Below are positions 11,754 to 23,424 of a stretch of DNA of 64,000 nucleotides, piece by piece. A program made the translations under genes and the position numbers. The notes under the pieces were generated by a model. It made no database searches and was not told the origin of the DNA. It saw only the letters and a list, made by a program, of their open reading frames with translations. Origin of the DNA: Riptortus pedestris (taxonomy: Eukaryota > Arthropoda > Insecta > Hemiptera > Alydidae); assembly GCA_019009955.1 (NCBI GenBank), contig CM032230.1, positions 8,238,001 through 8,302,000 on the forward strand, given 5' to 3'. How positions within the stretch are numbered: the first letter of the stretch is position 1; the number at the start of each line of letters is the position of its first letter.

Positions 11754-12038
11754 CTACATGATGGCGCAGTCGCAGCACTGCAGAGTGTAGAAGAGGCAGT
11801 CGACGAGACAGCTGTCCTCCTCCCGTTGGCCATCCGTTTCATCCGCCTTCTTGGGAGTGAGCTGAGAGTCAGGAGTAGGGTCGGGAGTCGGTTCCGGGAT
11901 CTGGGAGGCCTTGTCCGACTGGTTCAGGTTCACGACTAGCTTCGGAGGCTTCTCGTCTAGCTCAGTCTGCTGGTCGGCATTCCTCCTAGCATCTCCTCCG
12001 CTCGAAAGCAATCCACCATTAAGGGTAGGCCCGTCATT
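11754..12038 (-). CDS. CaaX-tail gene, exon 3 (terminal coding exon)
   Basis: Ninety-four codons plus a TAG stop, read from the acceptor at 12039-12040 (CTGTTTCAG then AATGACGGG) in phase 0, matching the phase-0 end of exon 2. It supplies residues 287-380 of the predicted protein: a Gly/Ser/Asp-rich start, a Lys-Pro stretch (DEKPPKLVVNL), a proline/threonine/aspartate linker (PEPTPDPTPD), then a Cys-rich tail with Cys at 363, 367, 374, 375 and 377. The final four residues, CAIM, fit a CaaX farnesylation box (Met at X favours farnesyl), and the nearby cysteines are plausible palmitoylation sites. The inference is a lipid-anchored membrane-associated protein; its function is unknown. A second copy of this exon lies at 1-141. 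Confidence 0.7.
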   Translation of the reverse strand, partial: NDGPTLNGGLLSSGGDARRNADQQTELDEKPPKLVVNLNQSDKASQIPEPTPDPTPDSQLTPKKADETDGQREEDSCLVDCLFYTLQCCDCAIM

Positions 12039-12154
12039 CTGAAACAGAGTTATACAAACTTAAGTAATTTGCTTACTTTTCAGTGAAGTATGTGTTGATG
12101 GTATTTCTCTAGAGATGTTGGGCGGTAGAGGAACCAATTAATCAGGATCAATAA

Positions 12155-12360
12155 AAAGGATTCTCTACAGTAATTGCAGAACTACAAATCTATCTCTTTA
12201 CATGCCTCTAAGTTATTATTAAGTATAATTAAAGATAGGCTAAGAAATAAAACTGAACACTACGTCAACAAAGATCGATTTGGATTCAGATCAACAAGAG
12301 AAGCAATTCTAGCTTTAAGAGTTATCCAGGAGAGACATGAATCAAAAAAGCCCATATGAA
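12155..12360 (+). pseudogene. LINE reverse-transcriptase fragment (duplicate)
   Basis: Second copy of 255-475, translating to ASKLLLSIIKDRLRNKTE and then VNKDRFGFRS, with a small in-frame loss before TREAILALRVIQ. It is a relic of a LINE RT domain, not a functional gene. Confidence 0.65.
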
Positions 12361-12362
12361 CA

Positions 12363-12843
12363 ATAATGTTAGTATGGCTTATTATAAGGAAGACGTTAAT
12401 GCTAATTTACATACAGAGTTTGGTTGAGTTTTTGTGCCAAATAAAATTGTTGACTTCCTCAGTAGTTTTTAACGTATAACTCATTTATACCTAGGTATAC
12501 GACAAAAGTGTATATAACAAAATAAATAACTTTTGTTGTTTGCATATTTGCCGAAAAACCAATAGGAAACAAAATATCGCTATTTTTAATTTCAGCCCTT
12601 CCTTATAACTCCCACTCCTGTTCGTCTCAGAGAATATTAATATAGCCTAAAGTCTAAGTTGGGCTAGTAGTAATATACATACAAAGTTTCATAAAATTCG
12701 GTTCAGCCGTTTATGCGTGAAAAGGTAACAAACAAACAAACACACACCAAAGAAACAAAAAGCAGTTATGGTGTCTATGACATGTGAAACGAATAGTTAT
12801 CGTGAAATTTCGAGAAAAAAATCAATGTACAGACAGAGGTTAC

Positions 12844-12849
<6 letters not shown>
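12363..12849 (+). mobile_element. Family A element, 5'-truncated
   Basis: It begins inside a monomer (AATGTTAGTATGGCTTATTA) and runs through the complete family A 3' end (GTTCAGCCGTTTATGCGTG, CAGACAGAGGTTACAATTTTA). A (TA)n run at 12850-12881 follows. It replaces sequence still present in the left duplication copy. Confidence 0.75.
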
Positions 12850-12881
<32 letters not shown>

Positions 12882-12882
<1 letters not shown>

Positions 12883-15112
12883 TTGAAAAGGTTAAATATC
12901 GCGTACAGCAGAGATCAAATAAACATTTTCGAGTCATGAAATATAATCTTAATTGGTGATGTATCTCATCTAGTAAAGATCTGATGAAAACAATATTTGG
13001 CATTTAAGCATGGAATGAGATGTTTTATGGTCTATTCGCTTATCTAAGTTATTATTAAGTAATGGTAAACCTATAGTGAGTTCAATTCCTACCTGGTCAA
13101 TAAAATCCTTAGTCCCATCCCATCCTGGATAGATGGTGAGATGATAGTATGTCATATCAGCAAATGGAAATATGCTTAGTTTATGTAGCAACGGCGAATG
13201 GACTTTTATATTATTGAGTGAGTTAAGTTCAATTCCTGCATAGACAATAAGCACTCATTTAGTAGCAAATTTGTTAAATTAAATCGATAGACCCACCCTG
13301 GAAACGCCGGTAACCTGTAGATAAGCCCGGCCCAATTAGTCACAGTAACAAAAATAGGACGTACTTACCACAAAGGATAACAAAAATAGGCTGCTAAGTT
13401 ATTAAATTAAATAACATTATAATACAATAAACAAATTCTAGTTTAAAATTCTGTATCTAAATAAAAAAAATAAAGAGTTTTGAAATGTTATATACTACAA
13501 ACAGTTTGTGACTAATCAGCTAACAACAGACTTTAATTTAACCAAAAAATGGCGTAAGAGAAAGAAATAATAGAACATTTAAAGAGAGTGGGGAAAGGTT
13601 TTGTTTAATATTATAAGAAACAATAGGTACTGACTTTTACTGTTTTCAATATATTGTATTTCGTAGTCAAAACATTTCTCATTTACGAATGTTTAAACAA
13701 GACCACAGCAGTTAGTCAAATGTTTACATTATAATGAAAACAATATATTTCATGCTCTGAACAGAAACAATGAATTACAGTTTTTTGATCGAAAGGGAGT
13801 CAAACATTATGAAACTACTCCATTGTATGATAAACCAACCATAACTTTACAGCTGAAAATAATTGTAAAACTAGCGGAACACATCAAACAATTTATACGG
13901 ATATTAGACATCACTAATAGGAGTGAATAGGATAAATTTGTACTAATTAAGGATACTTACAATAGGCACAAGTTGGTAGTCAATAGGTACAAGTGACAAG
14001 TTATCCATCCTCAAACACAATCAAGACAGTGGTATGAAGTCACCAAGAGAGTAGGTTACAAGTAAGAATTCTAAGAGCAGGTTATATTTAATGGAGGATC
14101 ACACCTGTATTGATAGATCTCGAAGAGTGAAATTGCTTCTATTTTAGTATTATTTTTATTTCTATCCATGAATAACCATCAACTAGGACATATTTGAATT
14201 TTCCTAAAGTGTAAACACTGAGAGGGTTTTATTTATTTGTTTATTAACATCCACTTTTTATTACAACGGCTAATTGGGGTGGGTTATCTACAGGTTACTC
14301 CTTTTCTAGCCAGGGTGGGACTAAGAAGCCTTTGATTTGATTATAAATATATCATATAATAAAACACATTTCAGAATTAATAATAATGCCCTTCTTCTAA
14401 TGTTTTCGTTTATTTGTTACCGACATGGTAAACAAAAGGAGTTTACTTTCTACATGTACCATACATTATTTGCAGATAACATGTAAGTCTTAATATATTG
14501 TAAATATAAAATAAATTGATAGTAAGCATTTTAGGTATACAAAACAACAGTGAAAAATAAAATAAATATAAAAGGAATAATAATAAAATAATGCAAATAC
14601 ATTTGAAAAATATATAAACTCGAGTAAAACATGTTTTAATTATCATGTTCAGTGTTGAGTAAATTATGCCACTATTTAGATTTAATTTTAAAAATGATTA
14701 TAAACGCTATTTAATGTGTCAATTGTTAATAATATAGACTTTTTAAAAATAACAGGATGTTTTTGTTATAAACTCCTGTATTTATTCTCGCTATTGTCCA
14801 TGATTTTTGATAATTTGACCTTTCGATGAATCTCTAATTTGTATTGTAAGTGTAAAATAGTAGAGTAGGTGTTCTGTAGTCTGTTTAGTAATTTTTCCAT
14901 ACACTCATATATAATGTGATAAAACACATTTTAAAATTATAGAAACAAAAATTACTTAATACCATCAAATAAAATATATATTAAAAAAAGCAATCCACTC
15001 TAAAACATATATCAATGCAGCCATGATCTTCCATTAAAGATAACCTACTCTTAATCTTACTGGTCACTTGTACCTGTTGACTAACAACTTGCACGTGTGT
15101 GTGTATCTATAT
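12882..15112. other. Duplicated non-coding DNA with SINE relics
   Basis: Collinear with about 636-2763. It includes SINE relics at 13010-13350 and 14230-14340 (reverse). No gene is supported. Confidence 0.6.
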
Positions 15113-15124
15113 CTATATATATAT

Positions 15125-16368
15125 AAAATTGTAACCTCTGTCTGTACATTGATTTTTTTCGCGAAATTTCACGATAACTTTTCGTTTCACATGTCATAGA
15201 CACCATAACTACATTTTGTTTCTTTCGTGTCTGTTTGTTTGTTACCTTTTCACGCATAAACGGCTGAACCAAATTTTATGAAACTTGGTATGTATATTAC
15301 TACTAGCCCAACTTAGACTTTAGGCTATATTAATATTCTCTGAGACGAACAGGAGGGGGGGTTATATGGGAGACCTGAAATTAAAAATAGCGATATTTCG
15401 TTTCCTATTGCTTTTTCAGCAAATATGCACATAACATAAGTTGTTTATTTTGTAATTTAAAGTAACTTTTGTTATATGCACTTTTGCCGTATACGGAAGT
15501 ATAAATGAGTTATACGCTAAAAACTATAGCGGGAGTCCACAATTTTATTTGGCTCAAAAGACTCAACCGAACTAAACCAAACTCGCTATGTGAATTAATA
15601 CCAACGATTTTCTTATAATAAGCCATACTAAAATTTCTAGGGCCGGGCAGGAGTGGGGGTTATAAGGGAGGCCTAAAATTAAAAATAGCGATATTTTGTT
15701 TCCTATTGCTTTTTTGCAAATATGCACATAACAAAAGTTGTTTATTTTGTTATTTAGAGTAACTTTTGTTATATGCACTTTTGCCGTATACGGAAGCATA
15801 AATGAGTTATACACTATAAACTAAAGCGGGAGTCCACAATTTTATTTGGCACGAAAGACTCAACCTAACTAAATAAAACACTCAGTATGTGTATTAGCAC
15901 TAACGCCTTCCTTATAATAAGCCATACTAACATTTCTAGGGACGGGCAGGAGTGGGGGTTATAATGGACGCCTAAAATTAATAATAATGATTTCCTATTA
16001 CGGTTTCGGCAAATATGCACATAACAAAAGTTGTTTATTTTGTTATTAGAGAAATTTGCTCAACGCTTATTTTCAATATGAACTACCAGGTACCTCACCT
16101 GAAAAAATTAATTCAAATGTATGTCAATATTTTCTCCTTAATAATTCAAATCTATGCATAATGCACAGGAGACGGGAAATATGCAGGACAGTGAAGTCTT
16201 ACATAAAAAAATAATTTTATTATTAACTAATGCTAACAACGGGTATTTACCCTAAACACTGGAACGGGTAAATGTCAAAATATTCTGCAAAGTACAGCCT
16301 TGCCAAAAATATACCATCACCATTCAGCCTCAAATGAATTCCCGAGCGAAGCCGGGTATCTGAGCTAG
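15125..16368 (-). mobile_element. Family A element, inverted, multi-monomer
   Basis: Read on the minus strand it starts CTAGCTCAGATACCCGG at 16368. It has monomer repeats marked by AACAAAATAAACAACTTTTG (plus-strand complements near 15445, 15745 and 16025, period 280-300) and ends at the TATATATA abutting 15124. It is joined tail-to-head to the next copy with only a short TA tract between. Confidence 0.8.
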
Positions 16369-16377
16369 TATATATAT

Positions 16378-17430
16378 AAAATTGTAACCTCTGTCTGTAC
16401 ATTGATTTTTTTCGCGAAATTTCACGATAACTTTTCGTTTCACATGTCATAGACACCATAACTGCATTTTGTTTCTTTCGTGTATGTTTGTTTGTTTGTT
16501 ACCTTTTCACGCATAAACGGCTGAACCGAATTTTATGAAACTTGGTATGTATATTACAACTAACCCAACTTAGACTTTAGGCTATATTAAAATTCTCTGA
16601 GATGAACAGGAGTGGGGGTTGTAAGGGAGGCCTGAAATTAAAAATAGCGATATTTCGTTTCCTATTGGTTTTTCGGCAAGTATGAACATAACAAAAGTTG
16701 TTTATTTTGTTATTTAGAGTAACTTTTGTTATATACACTTTTTTTGTATAACGTATTATAAACGAGATATACGCTAAAACCTATAGCGGAAGTGAGCAAT
16801 TTTATTTGGCACAAACGACTCAACCGAACTAAATAAAACTCGGTATGTATATTAGCACTAACACCTTCATTATAATAAGCCATACCAACATTTCTAGAAA
16901 CGGGCAGGAGTGGGGGTTGTAGGGGAGGCCTGAATTTAAAAATAGCGGTATTTCGTTTTCTATTCGTTTTTCGGCAAATATGAACATAACAATAGTTGTT
17001 AATTTTGTTATTTAGAGTAACTTTGGTCATATTCATTTTTGTCTTTTAACAAAGTATAAACGAGATATACACTATAAACTAAAGCGGGAGTCAACGATTT
17101 CATTGAGCGCTAACGAGTAAACCGAACTTACAAAAACTCGGTATTTCAATTAGCATTAATTCTTCCATGATTATATGCTACATTAAAATTTTTAGTTTAG
17201 AACGGGAGTGGGGGTTATAAGGGAGGAAATATAACAATATGGAGAACAGTGAAGTCTTGCATAAAAAATTAATTTTATTATTAACAACTCTACACCAACA
17301 TCGGGTATAAATCCTTAACACTGGGACGGGTAAATGTCAAAATAGTGTGCATAGTAAAGCCTTGCCAAAAAAATACCATCACCATTCAGCCTCCAATCAA
17401 TTCCCGGGTGATGCCGGGTATCTGAGCTAG
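16378..17430 (-). mobile_element. Family A element, inverted
   Basis: Complete minus-strand copy from CTAGCTCAGATACCCGG (ending 17430) to the AATTTTA 3' end (16378). With 17479-18542 it forms a head-to-head inverted pair about 90% alike by eye. Confidence 0.8.
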
Positions 17431-17478
17431 TATATATATATATATATATATTATATATAATATATATATATATATATA
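17431..17478. repeat. Palindromic (TA)n spacer
   Basis: A TATATA run with a central TATTATATATAATA symmetry lies between two head-to-head family A copies, so the whole 16378-18542 segment is a long near-palindrome. Confidence 0.85.
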
Positions 17479-18535
17479 CTAGCTCAGATACCCGGCTTCG
17501 CCCGGGAATTGATTTAAGGATGAATGGTGATGGTATTTTTTTGGCAAGGCTTTAATTTGCACAATATTTTGACATTTACCCGTCCCAGTGTTTAGGGTTA
17601 ATTCCCGTTGTTGGCATTTGTTAATAATAAAATTAATTTTTTATGTAAGTCTTCACTGTCCTCCAAATTGTCATATTTCCCGTAGACAAATAGACAATGA
17701 AATATCGCAAATTTTTATTTCAGGCCTCCCTTATAACCCCCACACCCGTTCTAATTTAAAAATTTTAATGTATCTTATAATCATGGAAGAATTACTGCTA
17801 ATTGAAATACCGAGTTTTGTTAAGTTCGGTTCAATCGTTAGCGCCCAATAAAATAGTTGACTCCCGCTTTAGTTTATAATGTATATCTCGTTTTTACTTT
17901 GTTAAAAGACAAAAATGAATATGACCAAAGTTACTATAAATAACAAAATAAACTACTTTTGTTATGTTCATATTTGCCGAAAACGAAACACAGCTATTTT
18001 TAAATTCAGGCCTCCATTACAACCCCCACTCCTGCCCGTCCCTAGAAATGTTGGTATGGCTTGTTATAATGAAAGCGTTAGTGCTAATACATATACCAAG
18101 TTTTATTTATTTCGGTTGGGTCGTTCGTCACAAATAAAATTGTTCACTTCCGCTATAGGTTTAGCGTATATCTCGTTTATAATTCGGTACATGAAAAAAG
18201 TGTATATAACAAAAGTTACTCTAAATAACAAAATAAACAACTTTTGTTATGTTCATATTTGCCAAAAAACCAATAGGAAACGAAATATCGCTATTTTTAA
18301 TTTCTGGCTTCCCTTATAACCCCCACTCCTGTTCGTCTCAGAGGATAATAATATAGCCTAAAGTCTAAGTTGGGTTAGTAGTAATATACATACCAAGTAG
18401 TTCATCCGTTTTTGCGTGAAAAGGTAACAAACAAAGACACTAAAGAAACAAAATGCAGTTATGGTGTCTATGACATGTGAAACGAAAAGTTATCGAAAAA
18501 TTTCGTGAAAAAATCAATGTACAGGCAGAGGTTAC

Positions 18536-18542
<7 letters not shown>
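17479..18542 (+). mobile_element. Family A element
   Basis: Complete forward copy, CTAGCTCAGATACCCGGC to GGTTACAATTTTA, with monomer markers at 17937 and 18224. It is the counterpart of 2836-3876 in the left duplication copy, so it predates the duplication. A TA run to about 18568 follows. Confidence 0.8.
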
Positions 18543-18568
<26 letters not shown>

Positions 18569-18571
<3 letters not shown>

Positions 18572-18878
18572 AGTTTTTAGTTTCTCTTTTCTTTTCTTTT
18601 TTACAAAAGAACAACATGCATTACAATGGATGCAGATTATTATTTATGAACACTTAAATGTCTAATTTTTACCTTTAAATAAGTTTTATCCAATTTGGAG
18701 TTAAGTCACTATGTGCTCTAGTATTTTAGTAGATAACGCCAATGGATTTTTTATAATAACATTCACAGTTCTTAACGTCGATACACTAATTAATATTACG
18801 AACGAATTTCGATAATAATTTACCATTAAAAACACTTTTTGAAAATATTTTGATCGGCGGGGGCAAAGGGCAACATCG
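18569..18878. other. Right edge of right duplication copy, with LINE empty site
   Basis: Contains TCTAATTTTTACCTTTAAAT followed by AAGTTTTATCC at 18661-18690. This is the uninterrupted target of the I-clade LINE found at 4828-9440 in the left copy. Confidence 0.75.
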
Positions 18879-20604
18879 GCTCAGCCTATAAAAGGGCGAC
18901 ATTGCGAAGGATTAAAATCAGCATCCGTCTCAGATATTTCCCATCCCAGTGGAAGCACGCGGTAGTTGTCCCCCTGCTAAAACCCACTAAAAATGGCACC
19001 CTCCCTGAGCAGTACAGACCCATCTCCCTTCTATCACACATCTCTAAGGCATTGGAGAAGGTGATTCTCGGCTACCTTACAGATTTCTGTGAGAAGGAAA
19101 ATATCATCCCCCTTGAACAAACAGGTTTTTGCCCCGGCCTGAGCACTCTCCATCCCCTTGGCCGCCTCCAATCCCAAGCCACAGCCGCCCTCCGATGTAA
19201 TCATGCCACAGCCCTTATCTCAATAGACTGCACGAAGGCCTTTGACTCAGTCGATCACGGCATCCTCCTCTCCAAACTCCAACAGTACGACTGCCCTGAG
19301 CAGTTATACACCCTCATCTCCTCTTACCTATCCTGTAGATCCTTCCAAATCCAAGTAGGTGGTAGGCTATCTCGCTCCCGTCCTCTACCATGCGGAGTCC
19401 CCCAGGGCTCCGTTCTCACACCCTACCTTTTCTCTTTATACACCGCCGAGATAGTGAGTCATAGGTATTATTTCCATACGGAAATCACTGCCTATGCAGA
19501 TGATCTGGCCATCTGTAACACTTCTATGAACCCCGCCCGTGCCCTCACCCTAGCGTCCATGGCATGTCAGGAAATATCAAACCGCCTCAGAGACATTAAC
19601 ATCCATGTCAACCCCTTCAAGATGGACGGTTTGATATTCCCCTTCTCCAAGAACGGATGGCGGGGCCAACTCCCCAAATCCTTCCTCCTCAACAGTGCAA
19701 CGATCCCTGTGGCCAGCACAATCACCTATTTAGGAATCCATGTAAACCGCTACCTCAGATTCTCCACACATGTTGCCCGTAAACTCAGAGCAACACGCAT
19801 GAGATTCACCTCTCTTCACCACCTCCTCATCTGCCCTGTCTTCAGCCTCATGCTAAAATTGCTCATATATGGAGGAGTATGCAACCCGCAACCTCCTCTA
19901 TGGATCCCCTCTCCTCCGATATCTTACCAAAACCTCCCTTCAGAACCTACAATCCTCCCAGAACGGCATCGTACGGAAGAATGTAAGGCATACCTCGCTG
20001 GCGAAGAAATCCCACCCCATAATAAGAGAAACCCTGGAGCTGGATACTATTGCCGAAACGATAAAAAAGAGGCATGTCAAATTTTTTGACTCCTTGCAAT
20101 GCCTCCCCAATCCCTTATTTTCCTCTCTCATCCCACCACCACTACCTGAAAACTGGCAGGACACCCGTGGCCGAGGTGTCCCGCTAATTGATGTCACAGT
20201 CTAGGCCCTTTCACCCTTACCTACTCCATAACCTGATTCCCTTCAAATCCCAATGACAACAATGAAAAATGATTGAAAACAAAAATGAAAAATAAATGAA
20301 ATAATTGTGACTGACACCCTTTTCCTTCGGTTTCTCACCTTCTCTTGTACTATCTCTTTGATCTTTCTTCTTCTTTCATCTCCTTCATCAATCCAGAGGG
20401 TAACCAGCTACCCTACCCACTTCAACTATACTAACATATAACCCCAATCTTTCACAACCACCCCTTATAATGATACCCTTGGTATAGCACAAGGGGGCTC
20501 ACGGCATAGCCTAGGTGTTACCTACACCTGCCGATCTATCTTTTTCCTTTTAGTTTCTTTTTTGTTATTTTATTGGATTTCGTTGGGATTCAGAAAAAAA
20601 AAAA
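18879..20604 (+). mobile_element. Jockey-like LINE, 5'-truncated
   Basis: It is GC-richer than its surroundings, carries the RT C-terminal half of ORF2 and a roughly 390-base 3' UTR, and ends in a 11-base A run at 20594-20604. Its first base coincides with the point where the tandem duplication alignment stops. The sequence after the A tail does not match the left copy beyond 9636, so the insertion either marks the duplication boundary or came with a deletion. Confidence 0.85.
18902..20204 (+). pseudogene. Jockey-like reverse transcriptase (partial, frameshifted)
   Basis: It starts within the finger domain (RYFPSQWKHAVVVPLLKP), then EQYRPISLLSHISKALEK, motif A ISIDCTKAFDSVDHG, motif B CGVPQGSVLTPYLF, catalytic ITAYADDLAI and motif E ITYLGIHVNR. 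Near 19868 the frame shifts and part of the thumb region is lost. The second frame continues with NLLYGSPLLRYL, SQNGIVRKNVRHTSL, LELDTIAETIKKRHVKFF and a stop at 20202. The endonuclease domain is absent. Non-functional; most similar in style to Jockey-clade ORF2 ends. Confidence 0.85.
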
Positions 20605-21026
20605 TTAAAATCAGTCATATCTCAGATACTCTTGAGGGAGAACGTTTGTCCAGTGACATCTCACTATTCCTTCAGCTTCAGCCTGCCTTAGCCAGACTAC
20701 TTCTCGCCTGCACTATCTCACACAGCAGAGCCTGATACAGAACTTCTATAAAAACAGCTAAGTGCTTTAATTGTAATCTAGTTTAAGTAGAGATAAGTGT
20801 CCCACTTTATATTAAAATGTGCCTCTTCATTTTGATTAACACTTATTATAGGTGAAGATTTAATTATAAATAAATTTTGACTGAGTCGATTGTTGGTGAA
20901 CCCTTCCTAAATTCTTGTCAGTGATTTGGCTGTGGGAATTGTAAGGAACATCTCTTACAGCTTCCACTGCCTATTGCCGCAGCCAGATCGCAATGGTGTT
21001 AAAGATAAATTGTGTTTTATATTTAC
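20605..21026. other. Intronic sequence downstream of exon 2
   Basis: No repeat or coding signal recognised. It lies in intron 2 of the minus-strand gene. Confidence 0.4.
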
Positions 21027-21213
21027 CGGTCCGAGATTCCTAGCTCCTTCCATGATAGCCTTGGTGACGAACTTGGCATGGGGCTGTATCCAGGGCCGCC
21101 TCACTGGGAGGGTCGCTGTCTCTGGACCCATCCCTTTCCTCTCTTGCTCTTCCCTCTCTCTCCATCTCTCTGCCTCCTCTCGTCTCTCCTTCTCCTCCTC
21201 CTCCATCACAAGC
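21027..21213 (-). CDS. CaaX-tail gene, exon 2
   Basis: A 187-base exon with an acceptor at 21214-21215 (TTGTCGTAG then G) and a donor at 21025-21026 (GGACCG then GTAAAT). Its first base completes the codon split at the end of exon 1 and it ends in phase 0, as exon 3 requires. It encodes residues 224-286: a highly charged Glu/Arg-rich stretch (MEEEEKERREEAERWRERE) predicted to form a single helix or short coiled coil, then a conserved-looking RRPWIQPHAKFVTKAIMEG segment. GC content is clearly above the flanking intron. The plus-strand frames over the same bases are Ser/Leu-rich mirror images and are not considered real. Confidence 0.65.
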
Positions 21214-21290
21214 CTACGACAATAATGAATCACATGTTATTTATAAAAAATTTACCTTGAAATAAAAATTATATTTATATTTTCATAGAG

Positions 21291-21345
21291 ACTCAGGTTA
21301 ACCATGTGAGTTAAAGCATTGGCCATCCCCCTGTTAACCCCTCCC
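21291..21345 (+). repeat. SINE (family S) head fragment
   Basis: ACTCAGGTTAACCATGTGAG followed by TTAAAGCATTGGCC matches the tRNA-like 5' part of the SINE. It breaks off into a family B fragment. Confidence 0.55.
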
Positions 21346-21780
21346 CTTATTCCTTGCCCAATTTCTGCCAATAAAAAATATGATCTGTAGTGTTGACTGA
21401 AAAGATTAAATATCGAGTATGGCATAGATCAAATTATCATTTTCGAGACAAAAATGAGAAATCTGAATTGATGATATTATCACACAACAAATTAGCATGT
21501 ATTTCGCATACTAAAGGTCTTATGAAAGCAATATTTCGAAGCTTAGAAAAAAGATGTTCATTTTGCAACAGCTTATTGTTAGTTTGACATGAGTAGGAGT
21601 GGGGATTTACTACAGCCTGAAAACTAAAATATCCAAATATTTTCGTTAATATTTATATTAGAGAAAATATGCACATAAAAACATTTATAGGCAGTTAATA
21701 GAGGTGGTTAAAATTAAAAAAAATCAAAGTATCTCTGCTATTTAGAGTCAGATCAAAAGTCTAATCAATCTTGTTATTAA
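21346..21780. repeat. Family B internal fragments
   Basis: Words such as TTAAATATCGAGTATGG, ATCAAATTATCATTTTCGAG and ATGAGTAGGAGTGGGG are shared with family B interiors elsewhere. No termini are seen. Confidence 0.5.
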
Positions 21781-21792
21781 ATTTAATGGGGA

Positions 21793-22020
21793 TGTGGCTT
21801 AGGTTAGCCATGTACATTAAATCATTGGTCTTAATCACACATGGTAAACCTACAGTGGCGAGTTTGATTCCTACCTGTGAAATAGCAATTAATGTAATCA
21901 CAAACTCATAAAATAAAGTCCTGAGTCCCACCATGGCTAGAAAAGGGTGGTAACTTGTAGATAACCCCCACCCCAATTAGCCTCAGCAGCAAAAAGTGGA
22001 CGTTAATAAATAATAATAAC
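21793..22020 (+). mobile_element. SINE (family S)
   Basis: GGCTTAGGTTAGCCATGTAC, B-box-like GGCGAGTTTGATTCCTACC, body GGCTAGAAAAGGGTGG and a TTAATAAATAATAATAA tail. Diverged but nearly full length. Confidence 0.75.
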
Positions 22021-22202
22021 AATTATTTTTTATTTATTTCCACTTTAAAGGATACTTCAAAGAGTGAGTTTATTTACTAAATGTCCCGACCAGCTTAGTA
22101 GCACACACACACACAAAACATGTATTCAATTTTAAAGGAATAAAACAAGAAAATAAAAGGAAAGAAGGTGCTATAAAATAAATGATTCATTATGTTAAAT
22201 GT

Positions 22203-22370
22203 TGTTTATTAATGTCCACCTTGTACTGTTATGGCTAAGAGCGGTGGGTTATTTACAAATTACCACCCTTTTCTAGCCAGGGGGACAAAGAGTTTTATAC
22301 AATGAGTTCATCACTAAATAAATTCCTATTGACCGGGTGAGAATTGAACTCAACTCCAATTTCAGTGGTT
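22203..22370 (-). mobile_element. SINE (family S), truncated
   Basis: Reverse complement of the SINE from its tail (TTTATTAATGTCCACC) to the B box region (GGTGAGAATTGAACTC). The tRNA-like head is lost. Confidence 0.65.
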
Positions 22371-22599
22371 AATAAATTTGATCTTTATTTTTACATAAAT
22401 TTGGTAAAGATCAAACAAAAATTGTGACTACTAGAATGTTAACAGACAAATATATATATAGTTTTGAATGGACCTCATTTCCATCATGTCCCCTGGGATA
22501 GGATCGATGGACACTTGAAGATATTGTTAAAAAAGCGTGTTGTGTTTTATGCTCTATATGTTGCATTTCTTATTCTTCTATTAGTAATTACATTTTTTT

Positions 22600-23315
22600 C
22601 TTCTTTTTAAAAAATTAAAATGAGTAATATGTTGCAAAGCTCTAAAAATCAAATAAATGCATATTTTGCTAAAAGGAAACCTGTTGAAATTACGATACCA
22701 TCTGATCTGTTAAAATATTTTCTAGAAAGAAGGCTAGCTGAAACTTATCATGGTTGAGAGCAGTTGATGAACGTTTCACCAAAAAACAAAAGGATATATT
22801 ACCTGTTTTTAATAATTATCTTGAGATCCCTCAAACTTTCCAATAGTACATTAAAATAGATTCGGAATGAAAATAAGTAAGCGATAAATTCATAGAGCAT
22901 AATGGAGAAGTGGATCATTCGAGATATAGGACAGAACTGAGCTCTCCTACTCCATCTATTCAAATAAACACATTACCCCATCTTACTTGTTTATATCACG
23001 CTTTTAAAATATACATTCAATCCAGAAACAAACAGTGGCCATTGGCCAGATTGAGATAACCACGTGGGAAGAAGTGCCTTAGCTAATACACAACCAAGGA
23101 ATAACAAATATTCTGTTGATAACTTATATCAGATAATGAAAACTACAGTTCAGTATATAGAGGATTATTATTAAAAGCATTTCCCAAAGGAATGGTTGAT
23201 GAAACAAGGTTTGTATTTTATAGGCAGTATGTTTTCACAATGACTCATAGACTTCCTACTTCCCACGGCTTGAAAAAAATATTCTTTCTTAAAAAAAAAA
23301 AAAAAAAAAAAAAAA
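22600..23315 (+). pseudogene. A-tailed retrosequence, unidentified
   Basis: A ~0.7-kb stretch ends in a pure 25-base A run (23291-23315), as expected for a reverse-transcribed RNA. A short open frame of 45 codons starts at 22620 (MSNMLQSSKNQINAYFAKRK). Stops and shifts follow, with protein-like patches further on (VDNLYQIMKTTVQYIEDYY). I do not recognise the parent. It could be a processed pseudogene or the 3' end of an unknown LINE. Confidence 0.4.
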
Positions 23316-23424
23316 TTTTATAGGTATAAAACATGTACTAAGAAGATAATAAATAGTTCCAGGATCTAACAGGTTGTTATTCAAATTACAGAAACAATGC
23401 AGAACAATTTCAGGACATTAAATT

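Larger units (their letters stand above)
11898..18878. repeat. Tandem segmental duplication, right copy
   Basis: Counterpart of 1-9636 in direct orientation. Relative to the left copy it lacks the 4.6-kb LINE and about 830 bases. It has a family A fragment at 12363-12849 and two inverted family A elements at 15125-17430. The match stops exactly where the Jockey-like LINE begins (18879). Confidence 0.85.

Noticed and set aside
17915..18319. Open frames of 100-134 codons in family A elements (also at 3236, 16710 and 57360)
   Set aside because: They recur because the ~300-bp monomers are repeated, with AATAACAAAATAAACAAC giving NNKINNF; no conserved start, and frames vary between copies.
20926..21260. 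Plus-strand open frames over exon 2
   Set aside because: They are the complement of the Glu/Arg-rich minus-strand exon, giving Ser/Leu-rich low-complexity peptides; splice sites and phase support the minus strand.
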